A stretch of 64,000 bases of DNA from Microbulbifer hydrolyticus (lineage in GTDB: Bacteria; Pseudomonadota; Gammaproteobacteria; Pseudomonadales; Cellvibrionaceae), in contig NZ_CP047491.1 of the NCBI RefSeq assembly GCF_009931115.1, positions 2,059,501 through 2,123,500 on the forward strand. Direction: 5' to 3'. Positions 57,093-64,000 of the stretch are shown piece after piece (position 1 is the first letter of the stretch; every line of letters starts with the position of its first letter). The position numbers and the translations under genes are program-made. The notes below the pieces were generated by a model. The model was not told the DNA's origin, did not search any database, and saw nothing but the letters and a program-made list of their open reading frames with translations.

Positions 57093-59421
57093 ACAATGTG
57101 CGCGCAAGCAATTCGAGATTGCCGGTGTGGTGCAGGGGGTCGGCTTCCGTCCATTTGTTTACCGCCTTGCACAGGATTGTGAACTGACCGGTTGGGTAGC
57201 CAATAACTCGAACGGCGTCTATATCGAAGTGCAGGGCACCGCGGACCAACTGGAACAGTTTACCCAGAGGCTACGCAGAGAGCGGCCGCCACAATCGCGT
57301 ATCGACAGACTCACCAGCGCCAGTATTCGGCCACAGAGCGAATCCACGTTCGTTATCCGGGAAAGTATTGCCACCCCCGAAGCAAACGGCATCGTTATGC
57401 CTGACCTCGCACCGTGCGGCGAGTGCCTGCGTGAATTGTCGGACCCCACAGATCGACGCTATCGGTATCCGTTTATCAACTGCACCCAGTGCGGCCCTCG
57501 CTACAGTATTTCCGAGGGGCTACCCTACGACCGCGCCAACACGGCCATGCGCCATTTCACTCTGTGTGAATCCTGTGAGCGCGAATATCGGGATCCCCTG
57601 GATCGGCGCTTTCATGCGGAACCGAATGCCTGCCCGGCGTGTGGTCCGCAACTGCAGTTGTGCGACAGTGCCGGCAATTGCCTCGCCACCGGTGATGAGG
57701 CCTTGCAGCAGGCGGTTGCCGATATCGATGCCGGTAAAACAGTCGCCCTCAAAGGCGTGGGCGGTTTTCAGTTACTGGCCGACGCGTCCAGCACCCCCGC
57801 AGTACTGAAGTTGAGAAGCAGAAAGCACCGCTCGCACAAACCATTTGCGTTGCTATTCCCTAATATGGATATGGTGCGCGAGTACTGCGCGCTGACACAG
57901 CAGGAGGAACGTCTGCTGTGTGCGCCGCAGAGACCGATCGTACTTGTACAGCAGCGCGAGCCGGCCCATCCGGCGCTATCCCCTCAAGTCTCCCCCCGCA
58001 ATCCGGATCTGGGGATCATGCTCCCGGCATCGCCGTTACACCAACTGCTGATTGAGGCACTGCAGCGCCCGATCGTGGCCACCAGTGGAAACCTTTCCGG
58101 CGAGCCTATCTGCACGGAAAACAGCGAGGCTCGCATACGCCTGAGCGGCATTGCCGACTGCTTTTTACTACACGATCGCCCCATATCGCGCCCGCTGGAT
58201 GATTCGGTACTGCGTGTAATGGACGGAAAACCGGTGATGCTTCGCCGTGCACGGGGCTATGCGCCAGTGCCGCACGTCTTGCCACAGGTCTTGTCGGAAC
58301 GGGCGTCCGGGTCCTGCGACATGATCGCCCTCGGCGCAGACTTCAAAAACAGCGTGGCGCTTGCACGCAATACCACGGTGTTTGCGAGCCCGCATATAGG
58401 TGACCTGGAGAGCCCGGTCGCGCTGGAAGTATTCGAACGCGCAATCAGTGACTTTCAGTCGTTCTACCAGGCAAAGCCACATCGCCTGCTGTGTGATGCA
58501 CACCCGGGCTATGTCTCAAGCCGGTGGGCGAAGAACCGTCGCACCGAAGTCATACGCATACAACATCACATCGCGCATTTTTTTTCCTGTATGGCGGAGC
58601 ATGGGCACCGGCAATCCGCGCTGGGGATATGCTGGGACGGTACCGGCTACGGAACTGACGGCACCGTATGGGGCGGTGAATTCCTGCGCTGGGATGGCGG
58701 CGCGAAGATTCAGCGCATTGCCAGCCTGAAAAGCTTTGCGTTACCAGGCGGCGAACGCGCGGTACGCGATCCGTACCGCTGTGCAGCGGGGCTGCTTTAC
58801 GAGCTCCACGGCAAAGACGCGCTGCAACTCCCGGTGCTGCGGGATCGATTCTCTCGGCAAGAAATCGGGTATCTGGCGAGGATGTTGGAGACAGACCTGA
58901 ATAGCCCGTGTTGTACCAGCGCGGGACGCCTGTTTGACGCAGTCGCAGCACTGCTCGGCCTGTGCGATGAAATGACCTTCGAGGGACAGGCGGCCATGGC
59001 GGTGGAGTACGCAGCACGAGGCGGGGAGTCTCCAGACAACTACCCGTTCAGACTTACTCATGACGGAGACCGCTGGATCGTCGATTGGCGGCCTGCCATC
59101 AAAGCCCTGATAGAGGAGGGCGCGGATGGCGCCCCTGTGGCGGAGCGCGCGGCAAAGTTTCACAACACGCTGGTTGAAATGCTCTGTGCGGTGGCCGCAA
59201 CGGCCGGTGAGGAGCATGTATTTCTCTCGGGCGGGGTATTCCAGAATTGTCGACTGACGGAAGCCGCCGCGTCGAAGTTGCGGCAACAGGGTTTCCAGGC
59301 GCACAGCCATGGCAGCGTGCCGCCAAATGATGGCGGCATTGCTCTCGGCCAGATCTATTACGCACGCTGTATGGCAGCAAGCGGTGTGCTGACAGAGGAG
59401 GGGGGTTCCTTATGTGTCTAG
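57082..59421 (+). CDS. hypF: Carbamoyltransferase HypF
   Basis: 779 residues from ATG 57082, within the hypA end. Makes the thiocyanate-bound precursor of the active-site CN ligands with HypE. Domains in order: acylphosphatase (GVVQGVGFRPFVYRLA, residues 12-100), two C4 zinc fingers (CGECLREL, CTQCGPRYS, CESCEREY, CPACGPQ), YrdC domain (VALKGVGGFQLLADA, RPIVATSGNLSGEP), and a Kae1-like domain (IQHHIAHFF, GICWDGTGYGTDG, VFLSGGVFQN). All expected motifs present; normal length. Confidence 0.96.
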   Translation: MSTEQCARKQFEIAGVVQGVGFRPFVYRLAQDCELTGWVANNSNGVYIEVQGTADQLEQFTQRLRRERPPQSRIDRLTSASIRPQSESTFVIRESIATPEANGIVMPDLAPCGECLRELSDPTDRRYRYPFINCTQCGPRYSISEGLPYDRANTAMRHFTLCESCEREYRDPLDRRFHAEPNACPACGPQLQLCDSAGNCLATGDEALQQAVADIDAGKTVALKGVGGFQLLADASSTPAVLKLRSRKHRSHKPFALLFPNMDMVREYCALTQQEERLLCAPQRPIVLVQQREPAHPALSPQVSPRNPDLGIMLPASPLHQLLIEALQRPIVATSGNLSGEPICTENSEARIRLSGIADCFLLHDRPISRPLDDSVLRVMDGKPVMLRRARGYAPVPHVLPQVLSERASGSCDMIALGADFKNSVALARNTTVFASPHIGDLESPVALEVFERAISDFQSFYQAKPHRLLCDAHPGYVSSRWAKNRRTEVIRIQHHIAHFFSCMAEHGHRQSALGICWDGTGYGTDGTVWGGEFLRWDGGAKIQRIASLKSFALPGGERAVRDPYRCAAGLLYELHGKDALQLPVLRDRFSRQEIGYLARMLETDLNSPCCTSAGRLFDAVAALLGLCDEMTFEGQAAMAVEYAARGGESPDNYPFRLTHDGDRWIVDWRPAIKALIEEGADGAPVAERAAKFHNTLVEMLCAVAATAGEEHVFLSGGVFQNCRLTEAAASKLRQQGFQAHSHGSVPPNDGGIALGQIYYARCMAASGVLTEEGGSLCV

Positions 59422-59660
59422 CCGTTCCCGGTCGGGTGGAGGAGTTTCTCAATGATTCACCGCTCGAGCGCAGTGCGCATGTGAGTTTCGGTGGTATCCG
59501 CAAGGTGATCAATCTCGCCTTCGTGCCGGAAGTGGCTGTCGGCGACTACGTCATTGTCCATGTCGGCTTCGCCATCAGCCGGATTGACGAGGCACAGGCA
59601 CAACAGATATTCCGCGATCTCGATCAGATTGGTGAGCAGCGGAGGGCCGCAGAACAATGA
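59412..59660 (+). CDS. hypC: Hydrogenase assembly chaperone HypC
   Basis: 82 residues. Start [12 protein letters not shown] with essential Cys2; later [13 protein letters not shown]. Holds the Fe(CN)2CO precursor with HypD and delivers it to the large subunit. Overlaps hypF and hypD. Confidence 0.95.
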   Translation: MCLAVPGRVEEFLNDSPLERSAHVSFGGIRKVINLAFVPEVAVGDYVIVHVGFAISRIDEAQAQQIFRDLDQIGEQRRAAEQ

Positions 59661-60760
59661 AATACGTGAACGAATACCGGCAGAAACCGGCAATCGACAA
59701 AATTGCCGGGGAGATCGCTCGCATTACCACGCGGCCGTGGACCATCATGGAGGTCTGTGGTGGGCAAACTCATGCCATCGTTAAGTACGGGTTACAGCAG
59801 TTTTTGCCAGAATCGGTTGAGCTGGTACACGGGCCCGGTTGTCCGGTTTGTGTCACCTCGCTGGAGATCATCGACAAGGCCATTGCCATCGCTGGCCGTC
59901 CTGACGTTATTTTCTGTTCCTTCGGGGATATGCTGCGGGTGCCCGGCAGCCACCGGGATCTGCTCTCGGTGAAGGCCGCTGGCGGAGATGTTCGTGCGGT
60001 CTACTCGCCGCTACACGCCGTGGAACTGGCGGAGCAAAACCCGGAAAGGGAAGTCGTTTTTTTTGCAATAGGCTTCGAGACCACCGCCCCGGCAAATGCC
60101 ATGGCCGTATTCCTGGCCCGGCAGAAACGGTTACGTAATTTTTCTGTGCTGGTTTCCCACTTCCTTGTTCCTCCCGCCATCGAGACCATCTGTTCTGCCA
60201 CGGGCAACCGCGTGCAAGGGTTCCTCGCTGCCGGCCATGTGTGCGCGGTGACCGGCTATGCCCAGTACCATGCGCTCGCGCAAAAATACCGTATTCCGCT
60301 GGTGGTCACCGGATTCGAGCCGCTGGATGTACTTGAGGGCGTGCTGATGTGCGTGCGCCAGCTGGAGCGGGGCCGCTGTACGGTTGAAAACCAGTACCGC
60401 CGTGCCGTACAGCAACAGGGCAATATCCCTGCGCAGCAATTGCTGAAAGAGGTATTCGAAGTGTCCGCCCAAACCTGGCGGGGTGTAGGAACGATCGAAG
60501 CCAGTGGCCTGCGATTGCGCCGGGCATTTTCCACGTTTGATGCGGCGCGCAAGTTCGAGCTCGCGCTGGAATCAGCGCCCGAAGACAATGGATGTATCAG
60601 TGGCGAGATCATGCAGGGCCGCAAAAAACCTGCCGACTGCCCGCACTTCGGCCGCGCCTGCAACCCCCAGCGGCCCCTGGGCGCACCCATGGTCTCCTCG
60701 GAAGGTGCCTGTGCCGCCTACTACCGCTACAACCGGCTGGTGACTGACAATGAATATTGA
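59657..60760 (+). CDS. hypD: Hydrogenase formation protein HypD
   Basis: 367 residues. Scaffold for assembling the iron-cyanide-CO centre. Family blocks: [50 protein letters not shown], and the C-terminal [4Fe-4S] set ([39 protein letters not shown]). Overlaps hypC by four and hypE by eleven bases. Confidence 0.97.
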   Translation: MKYVNEYRQKPAIDKIAGEIARITTRPWTIMEVCGGQTHAIVKYGLQQFLPESVELVHGPGCPVCVTSLEIIDKAIAIAGRPDVIFCSFGDMLRVPGSHRDLLSVKAAGGDVRAVYSPLHAVELAEQNPEREVVFFAIGFETTAPANAMAVFLARQKRLRNFSVLVSHFLVPPAIETICSATGNRVQGFLAAGHVCAVTGYAQYHALAQKYRIPLVVTGFEPLDVLEGVLMCVRQLERGRCTVENQYRRAVQQQGNIPAQQLLKEVFEVSAQTWRGVGTIEASGLRLRRAFSTFDAARKFELALESAPEDNGCISGEIMQGRKKPADCPHFGRACNPQRPLGAPMVSSEGACAAYYRYNRLVTDNEY

Positions 60761-61787
60761 ATGCCCCATCCCTGTAGAAACCGATGAACTTGTACGACTT
60801 GGGCATGGCAGCGGTGGTGAACTGAGCCAGCAACTACTGCAAAAACACATATTCCCGTATTTCAACAATCCGTGGGTAGCCGAGGGGCGCGACAGTTCGG
60901 TGCTCCCGCTGGGCGACCAGCAGCTGGTATTCACCACCGACTCGTATGTCGTCACGCCGCTGTTTTTTCCCGGCGGCGACATCGGCAAACTCGCGGTCTA
61001 CGGAACCGTCAACGACCTCGCAATGAGTGGCGCCAGGCCGCTCTATCTGAGCTGCAGCCTGATTCTTGAGGAAGGCCTGCCGATGGAGACCCTCGACAGG
61101 GTAATGGCTTCCATGGGCGAAGCGGCGGCCGAGGTGGGCGTGGCGCTGGTGACCGGCGATACCAAAGTTGTGGAGCGGGGCAAGGGTGACGGACTGTATA
61201 TCAATACGTCCGGGATCGGCATGCTGGAGCAGCCACTGCAGATTGGGCCCGGTCAGATCCAACCGGGTGACCGGATCCTGCTGTCCGGCGATATCGGGCG
61301 GCATGGTATGACCATCATGGCAACCCGGGAGGGGCTGGAATTCGAAAGCCCGCTGCAAAGTGACTGCGCGCCGTTACACGGCGCCGTCGCAAAACTGTTG
61401 AACGCAGGCATTGTCGTGCACTGCCTGCGCGACCTCACTCGCGGTGGTCTGGCGACCGTACTGGTGGAGCTGGCGGAGAGTTCGGGGTACCAGTTGCTGG
61501 CACGGGAAGACGACATTCCGGTGTGCACGCCGGTGCAGGGCGCCTGTGAGATTTTGGGCCTGGATCCGCTGTATGTGGCCAATGAAGGCCGATTTATCGC
61601 CTTTGTTCCGGAACAAGACGCAGCACGTGCGCAATCAATCCTGTGCGGGTGCCCTGTGTCGGAAGGTTGCCAGGTTATTGGCGAAGTGCGCAATGTCGCG
61701 CGACCACAGGCGGTCCTGGAGAATGCACTGGGGTATGAGCGGTTGCTGGACAGGCTTCCCGGGGAGCAGTTGCCGCGGATATGCTGA
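60750..61787 (+). CDS. hypE: Hydrogenase expression/formation protein HypE
   Basis: 345 residues. Dehydrates the carbamoyl group on its C-terminal Cys to thiocyanate. PurM/AIR synthase-like fold: [65 protein letters not shown]. It ends in PRIC, the required terminal Cys. Last gene of the operon; no hypB found. Confidence 0.97.
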   Translation: MNIECPIPVETDELVRLGHGSGGELSQQLLQKHIFPYFNNPWVAEGRDSSVLPLGDQQLVFTTDSYVVTPLFFPGGDIGKLAVYGTVNDLAMSGARPLYLSCSLILEEGLPMETLDRVMASMGEAAAEVGVALVTGDTKVVERGKGDGLYINTSGIGMLEQPLQIGPGQIQPGDRILLSGDIGRHGMTIMATREGLEFESPLQSDCAPLHGAVAKLLNAGIVVHCLRDLTRGGLATVLVELAESSGYQLLAREDDIPVCTPVQGACEILGLDPLYVANEGRFIAFVPEQDAARAQSILCGCPVSEGCQVIGEVRNVARPQAVLENALGYERLLDRLPGEQLPRIC

Positions 61788-61908
61788 TTGCCCGTTTCAC
61801 TCCGGGTGAGTGCGTGAGCCTGCCTGCAGGTCACCAGGCCTCCGCACTCGGCTGACGGTGCCCGTATTCGACAGCGGAATCCGCAGTTTCAAACGGGGTC
61901 AAAGGGGA

Positions 61909-63132
61909 TCAAAGGGTGCGCCGCGTCACTTTAACCCCGTCTGTGATTCTCTCACTGGGGTGCAGGACGATGGCCTCTCCGGGCTCCACCCCATCGAGAA
62001 TTTCCGCCACGCGACCGTTGTTGTGTCCGACTGTCACTTCGGTGCGCACAGCGCGGTCGCCGATGATCCTGAACACGGCCCAGGCTTGCTGATGGCGGAA
62101 CAGGGCGCCGGTGGGCACCTGAACCACATTGTCTGCGCGCCATATCTCAATGGCGGCATCCACCCGGTAGCCATGCCCCAGACGCGACCAGGTTTCTTTC
62201 GAATCGATAAAATCGACGATCACGTTGACCCGCTGTTCCTCGATACCGAGTGCCGAAATCTTGGTAAAGCCGAAGGGTTCCACAAGACGTACACGACCAT
62301 TCAGCGGCTTGTCGCCGCCCCAGTGGGTAATATTCACTGGCGCCCCCGCGTCGACTTTTACCGCGTCCCGGGACAGCAGGTCGATGACGATTTCCAGTTG
62401 CCCCGGGTTGCCGATTTCCAGCAACGGCGTGCCGGCTACCACCACCCGTTCGCTTTCCTGTAACAGCCGAAGTACGCGGCCCCCCACCGGCGCCGTTACT
62501 TCCACCAGGTTGCCATCGTCCACTTTCGGGGTGCCTCGTGCCGGCTTAATCAATGCGGCGCGCGCATTGTCCAGTTGACCCTGGCTTACCCGCTCTGCGG
62601 CACGTGCGGTATCCAGCGCGGCCTCGGCGCTGTCCAGGGCCAGCTCCGCGCGCTCGAGCGCGACCTTGGATAGATGGCCTTTTCTGGCGAGCGCCCGCGC
62701 GCGCTTGGCATCAGACTCGGCAAAGGCCAGTTGCGCTTGCGCATCGTGACGCTCGGCGGTGGAGAGCTTCACTGCTGCCTCGGCACTGCGGATGGCGGCT
62801 TCCGCCTGACTGCGGCTGCGCTCATCGAGAAACTGCGGGTGCGTTGGAAGAAGCTCGGCAAGTTTGCTGGTGTCGGCCGTTACCGTATCGCCCACTTCAC
62901 TCTGAATCCGCAGCAGGTAGCCGGTCACCGGTGCCGACACCACAAACACGTCGTGCACGCGGGTGTAACCCTCGTCTGTCACCGCGACCTGCATGGGTCC
63001 GCGGGTTACCTCTGCCATATCTACCGGTACCGGTTGCGGGAGAAATGCGTAGACAAAAAACGCCAATACGCCCGCGAGCATGCCGGCGCCCACGATGCGT
63101 TTGAACAATTTCCGTCCCGTATTTCTCGCCAT
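61909..63132 (-). CDS. HlyD/MacA-like periplasmic adaptor protein
   Basis: 407 residues. One N-terminal membrane anchor (VGAGMLAGVLAFFVYAFLPQ), then a biotinyl-lipoyl half (VFVVSAPVTGYLLRIQSEVG), a long alpha hairpin about 105-205 (QAEAAIRSAEAAVKLSTAER, KVALERAELALDSAEAALDT), second lipoyl half (VEVTAPVGGRVLRLLQESER) and beta barrel. Immediately follows an FtsX-type permease on the same strand, so it is the adaptor of an ABC exporter. Substrate unknown. Convergent with hypE across about 120 bases that hold no gene. Confidence 0.88.
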   Translation of the reverse strand: MARNTGRKLFKRIVGAGMLAGVLAFFVYAFLPQPVPVDMAEVTRGPMQVAVTDEGYTRVHDVFVVSAPVTGYLLRIQSEVGDTVTADTSKLAELLPTHPQFLDERSRSQAEAAIRSAEAAVKLSTAERHDAQAQLAFAESDAKRARALARKGHLSKVALERAELALDSAEAALDTARAAERVSQGQLDNARAALIKPARGTPKVDDGNLVEVTAPVGGRVLRLLQESERVVVAGTPLLEIGNPGQLEIVIDLLSRDAVKVDAGAPVNITHWGGDKPLNGRVRLVEPFGFTKISALGIEEQRVNVIVDFIDSKETWSRLGHGYRVDAAIEIWRADNVVQVPTGALFRHQQAWAVFRIIGDRAVRTEVTVGHNNGRVAEILDGVEPGEAIVLHPSERITDGVKVTRRTL

Positions 63133-63156
63133 AGGACTTCCTATATTACCCCTGTA

Positions 63157-64000
63157 TCACTCACGGGTTTTCAGGACCGCGATCAGGTCCAGCTGCTGGA
63201 TACGTCGATGCACCAGAATACCCGAGGCGAGTGCGGACAGCATCACCACCAGTGCGGCGTAGCCATACGTGGAGGGATTGATGATCAGGGGAATGCGGAA
63301 TAGCTCGGTATCGAATGACTGTACCAGGGTCCAGGCCAGCAGGTAACCGAGCAGGGCCCCGAGGGGCAGTGCCAGCAAGGTGAGAAGGGCGAGTTCGCCA
63401 AGCAATATATAGGAAACTTCCCCGCGGGTGAGCCCAAGTACCCGCAGGCTGGCCAGTTCACGGCCGCGCTCTGACAGGGATATGCGCGCGCTGTTATACA
63501 CGACCCCGAGGGCGATCAGCCCCGCAAACAGGGTGTTGAAAAATACGAAGGTGCCGAGGCTCTCCTGCAGGGTATCGTAAAAGGCATTCTGGGCCTGCTC
63601 CTGCAGGCTGACGCCGGCGACTACCGGAGTATTTTTCAGGGCGTGGTAAAACGCATCGGTATGCGCCGGGTCCACCAGCAGGTAGCTGCCGGAAATCACG
63701 GTGTCTTCCCGCAGTATCCGATTCATAAATGCCAGATCCATGTAGGCTGCCGTACCCATATAGGTTTTTACGATACCGCTCACTGGCACGTCCAGTTCCG
63801 GGCGCCGTCCGGTGCGAATTTCAAGCCGAAGCAATTCACCGGTGTGAATGTCCAGCAGCTCCGCCAGTTTGTCCGACAACACGATGCCGGAGCGGGGCAG
63901 GACAACCGGCTGTAACCGGGTGTCGACCACTCGGCTCAGTTCCGCATCCGGTTGCAGGCCGATGATGGCCTCGCGGCGAGTGCGGGTACCGTTGCGCAGC
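63157..64000 (-). CDS. FtsX-like ABC transporter permease (C-terminal part, gene continues past window)
   Basis: About 280 C-terminal residues visible; open to the window edge at 64000. Near its end lies the FtsX domain with three membrane segments: TFVFFNTLFAGLIALGVVYN, YILLGELALLTLLALPLGAL and YAALVVMLSALASGILVHRR, preceded by a periplasmic domain. The loop ARISLSERGRELASLRVLGL is typical of MacB/LolCE-type permeases. Ends 24 bases before the adaptor gene. Confidence 0.88.
   Translation of the reverse strand, partial: LRNGTRTRREAIIGLQPDAELSRVVDTRLQPVVLPRSGIVLSDKLAELLDIHTGELLRLEIRTGRRPELDVPVSGIVKTYMGTAAYMDLAFMNRILREDTVISGSYLLVDPAHTDAFYHALKNTPVVAGVSLQEQAQNAFYDTLQESLGTFVFFNTLFAGLIALGVVYNSARISLSERGRELASLRVLGLTRGEVSYILLGELALLTLLALPLGALLGYLLAWTLVQSFDTELFRIPLIINPSTYGYAALVVMLSALASGILVHRRIQQLDLIAVLKTRE

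Noticed and set aside
61861..61920. Near-repeats GGGGTCAAAGGGGATCAAAGGG between hypE and the adaptor gene
   Set aside because: Only two or three short imperfect G-rich copies; no hairpin, T-run or known site.

Overview
The window looks like the chromosome of a free-living, probably marine, GC-rich gammaproteobacterium, and I would place it near Cellvibrionales/Microbulbifer-like bacteria. The reasons are the gene set (lipid A and KDO genes, GacA next to UvrC, a Gsp type II secretion system, GC-rich codon use, many TonB and RND envelope systems) and Pseudomonas-like neighbourhoods (lpxK-kdsB-murB, ETF-QO divergent from etfBA). The genus is an inference only; there is no rRNA in the window. No CRISPR array, insertion sequence, prophage or attachment site was seen.

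Layout. 1-2.5 kb: envelope precursor genes (lpxK partial, kdsB, murB). 2.5-6.9 kb: response regulator gacA/uvrY, uvrC, pgsA and a secreted HNH nuclease. 7.0-9.3 kb: tRNA-Leu(UAA), tRNA-Cys(GCA) and tRNA-Pro(CGG) on the minus strand, two of the three units behind near-consensus promoters, a structured plus-strand region ending in a strong terminator (possible small RNA), and a periplasmic gluzincin-type peptidase. 9.4-11.8 kb: tesB, a TetR regulator and a DUF1285 protein. 12-16.7 kb: a beta-helix lipoprotein paired with a TonB-dependent receptor, preceded by a Pho-box-like repeat. 16.8-20.6 kb: ETF-ubiquinone oxidoreductase divergent from etfBA, with a site matching the PsrA fatty-acid regulator consensus between them. 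20.8-31.5 kb: a contiguous gspCDEFGHIJKLM operon. 31.8-34.9 kb: small proteins and a hybrid histidine-kinase-like protein that has lost its phospho-acceptor histidine.

34.9-37 kb: arsenic resistance operon arsR-arsC-acr3 plus an unknown 50-residue protein. 37.1-40.2 kb: xthA and prc. 40.5-46 kb: TetR repressor divergent from an AcrAB/MexAB-type RND pump, with two ATTCATGCATGAAT-like operators over the divergent promoters. 46-48.7 kb: modABC molybdate importer (minus strand), with a 9-bp tandem repeat at the modA/modB overlap. 48.9-51.5 kb: an ECF-type sigma factor with a zinc-finger anti-sigma-like protein, an MscS-type channel and a hotdog thioesterase.

51.8-61.8 kb is the most distinctive part: an eleven-gene overlapping operon for a cytoplasmic group 3b-like (sulfhydrogenase-type) NAD(P)-linked [NiFe] hydrogenase: beta (Fe-S), a stand-alone cNMP-binding-domain protein, gamma (FAD/NAD(P)/2Fe-2S), delta (small), alpha (large), maturation protease, then hypA-hypF-hypC-hypD-hypE. 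HypA is short and lacks its zinc finger, and hypB is absent, which suggests a modified nickel-insertion route. The window ends in an exporter made of an HlyD-type adaptor and an FtsX-type permease (partial).
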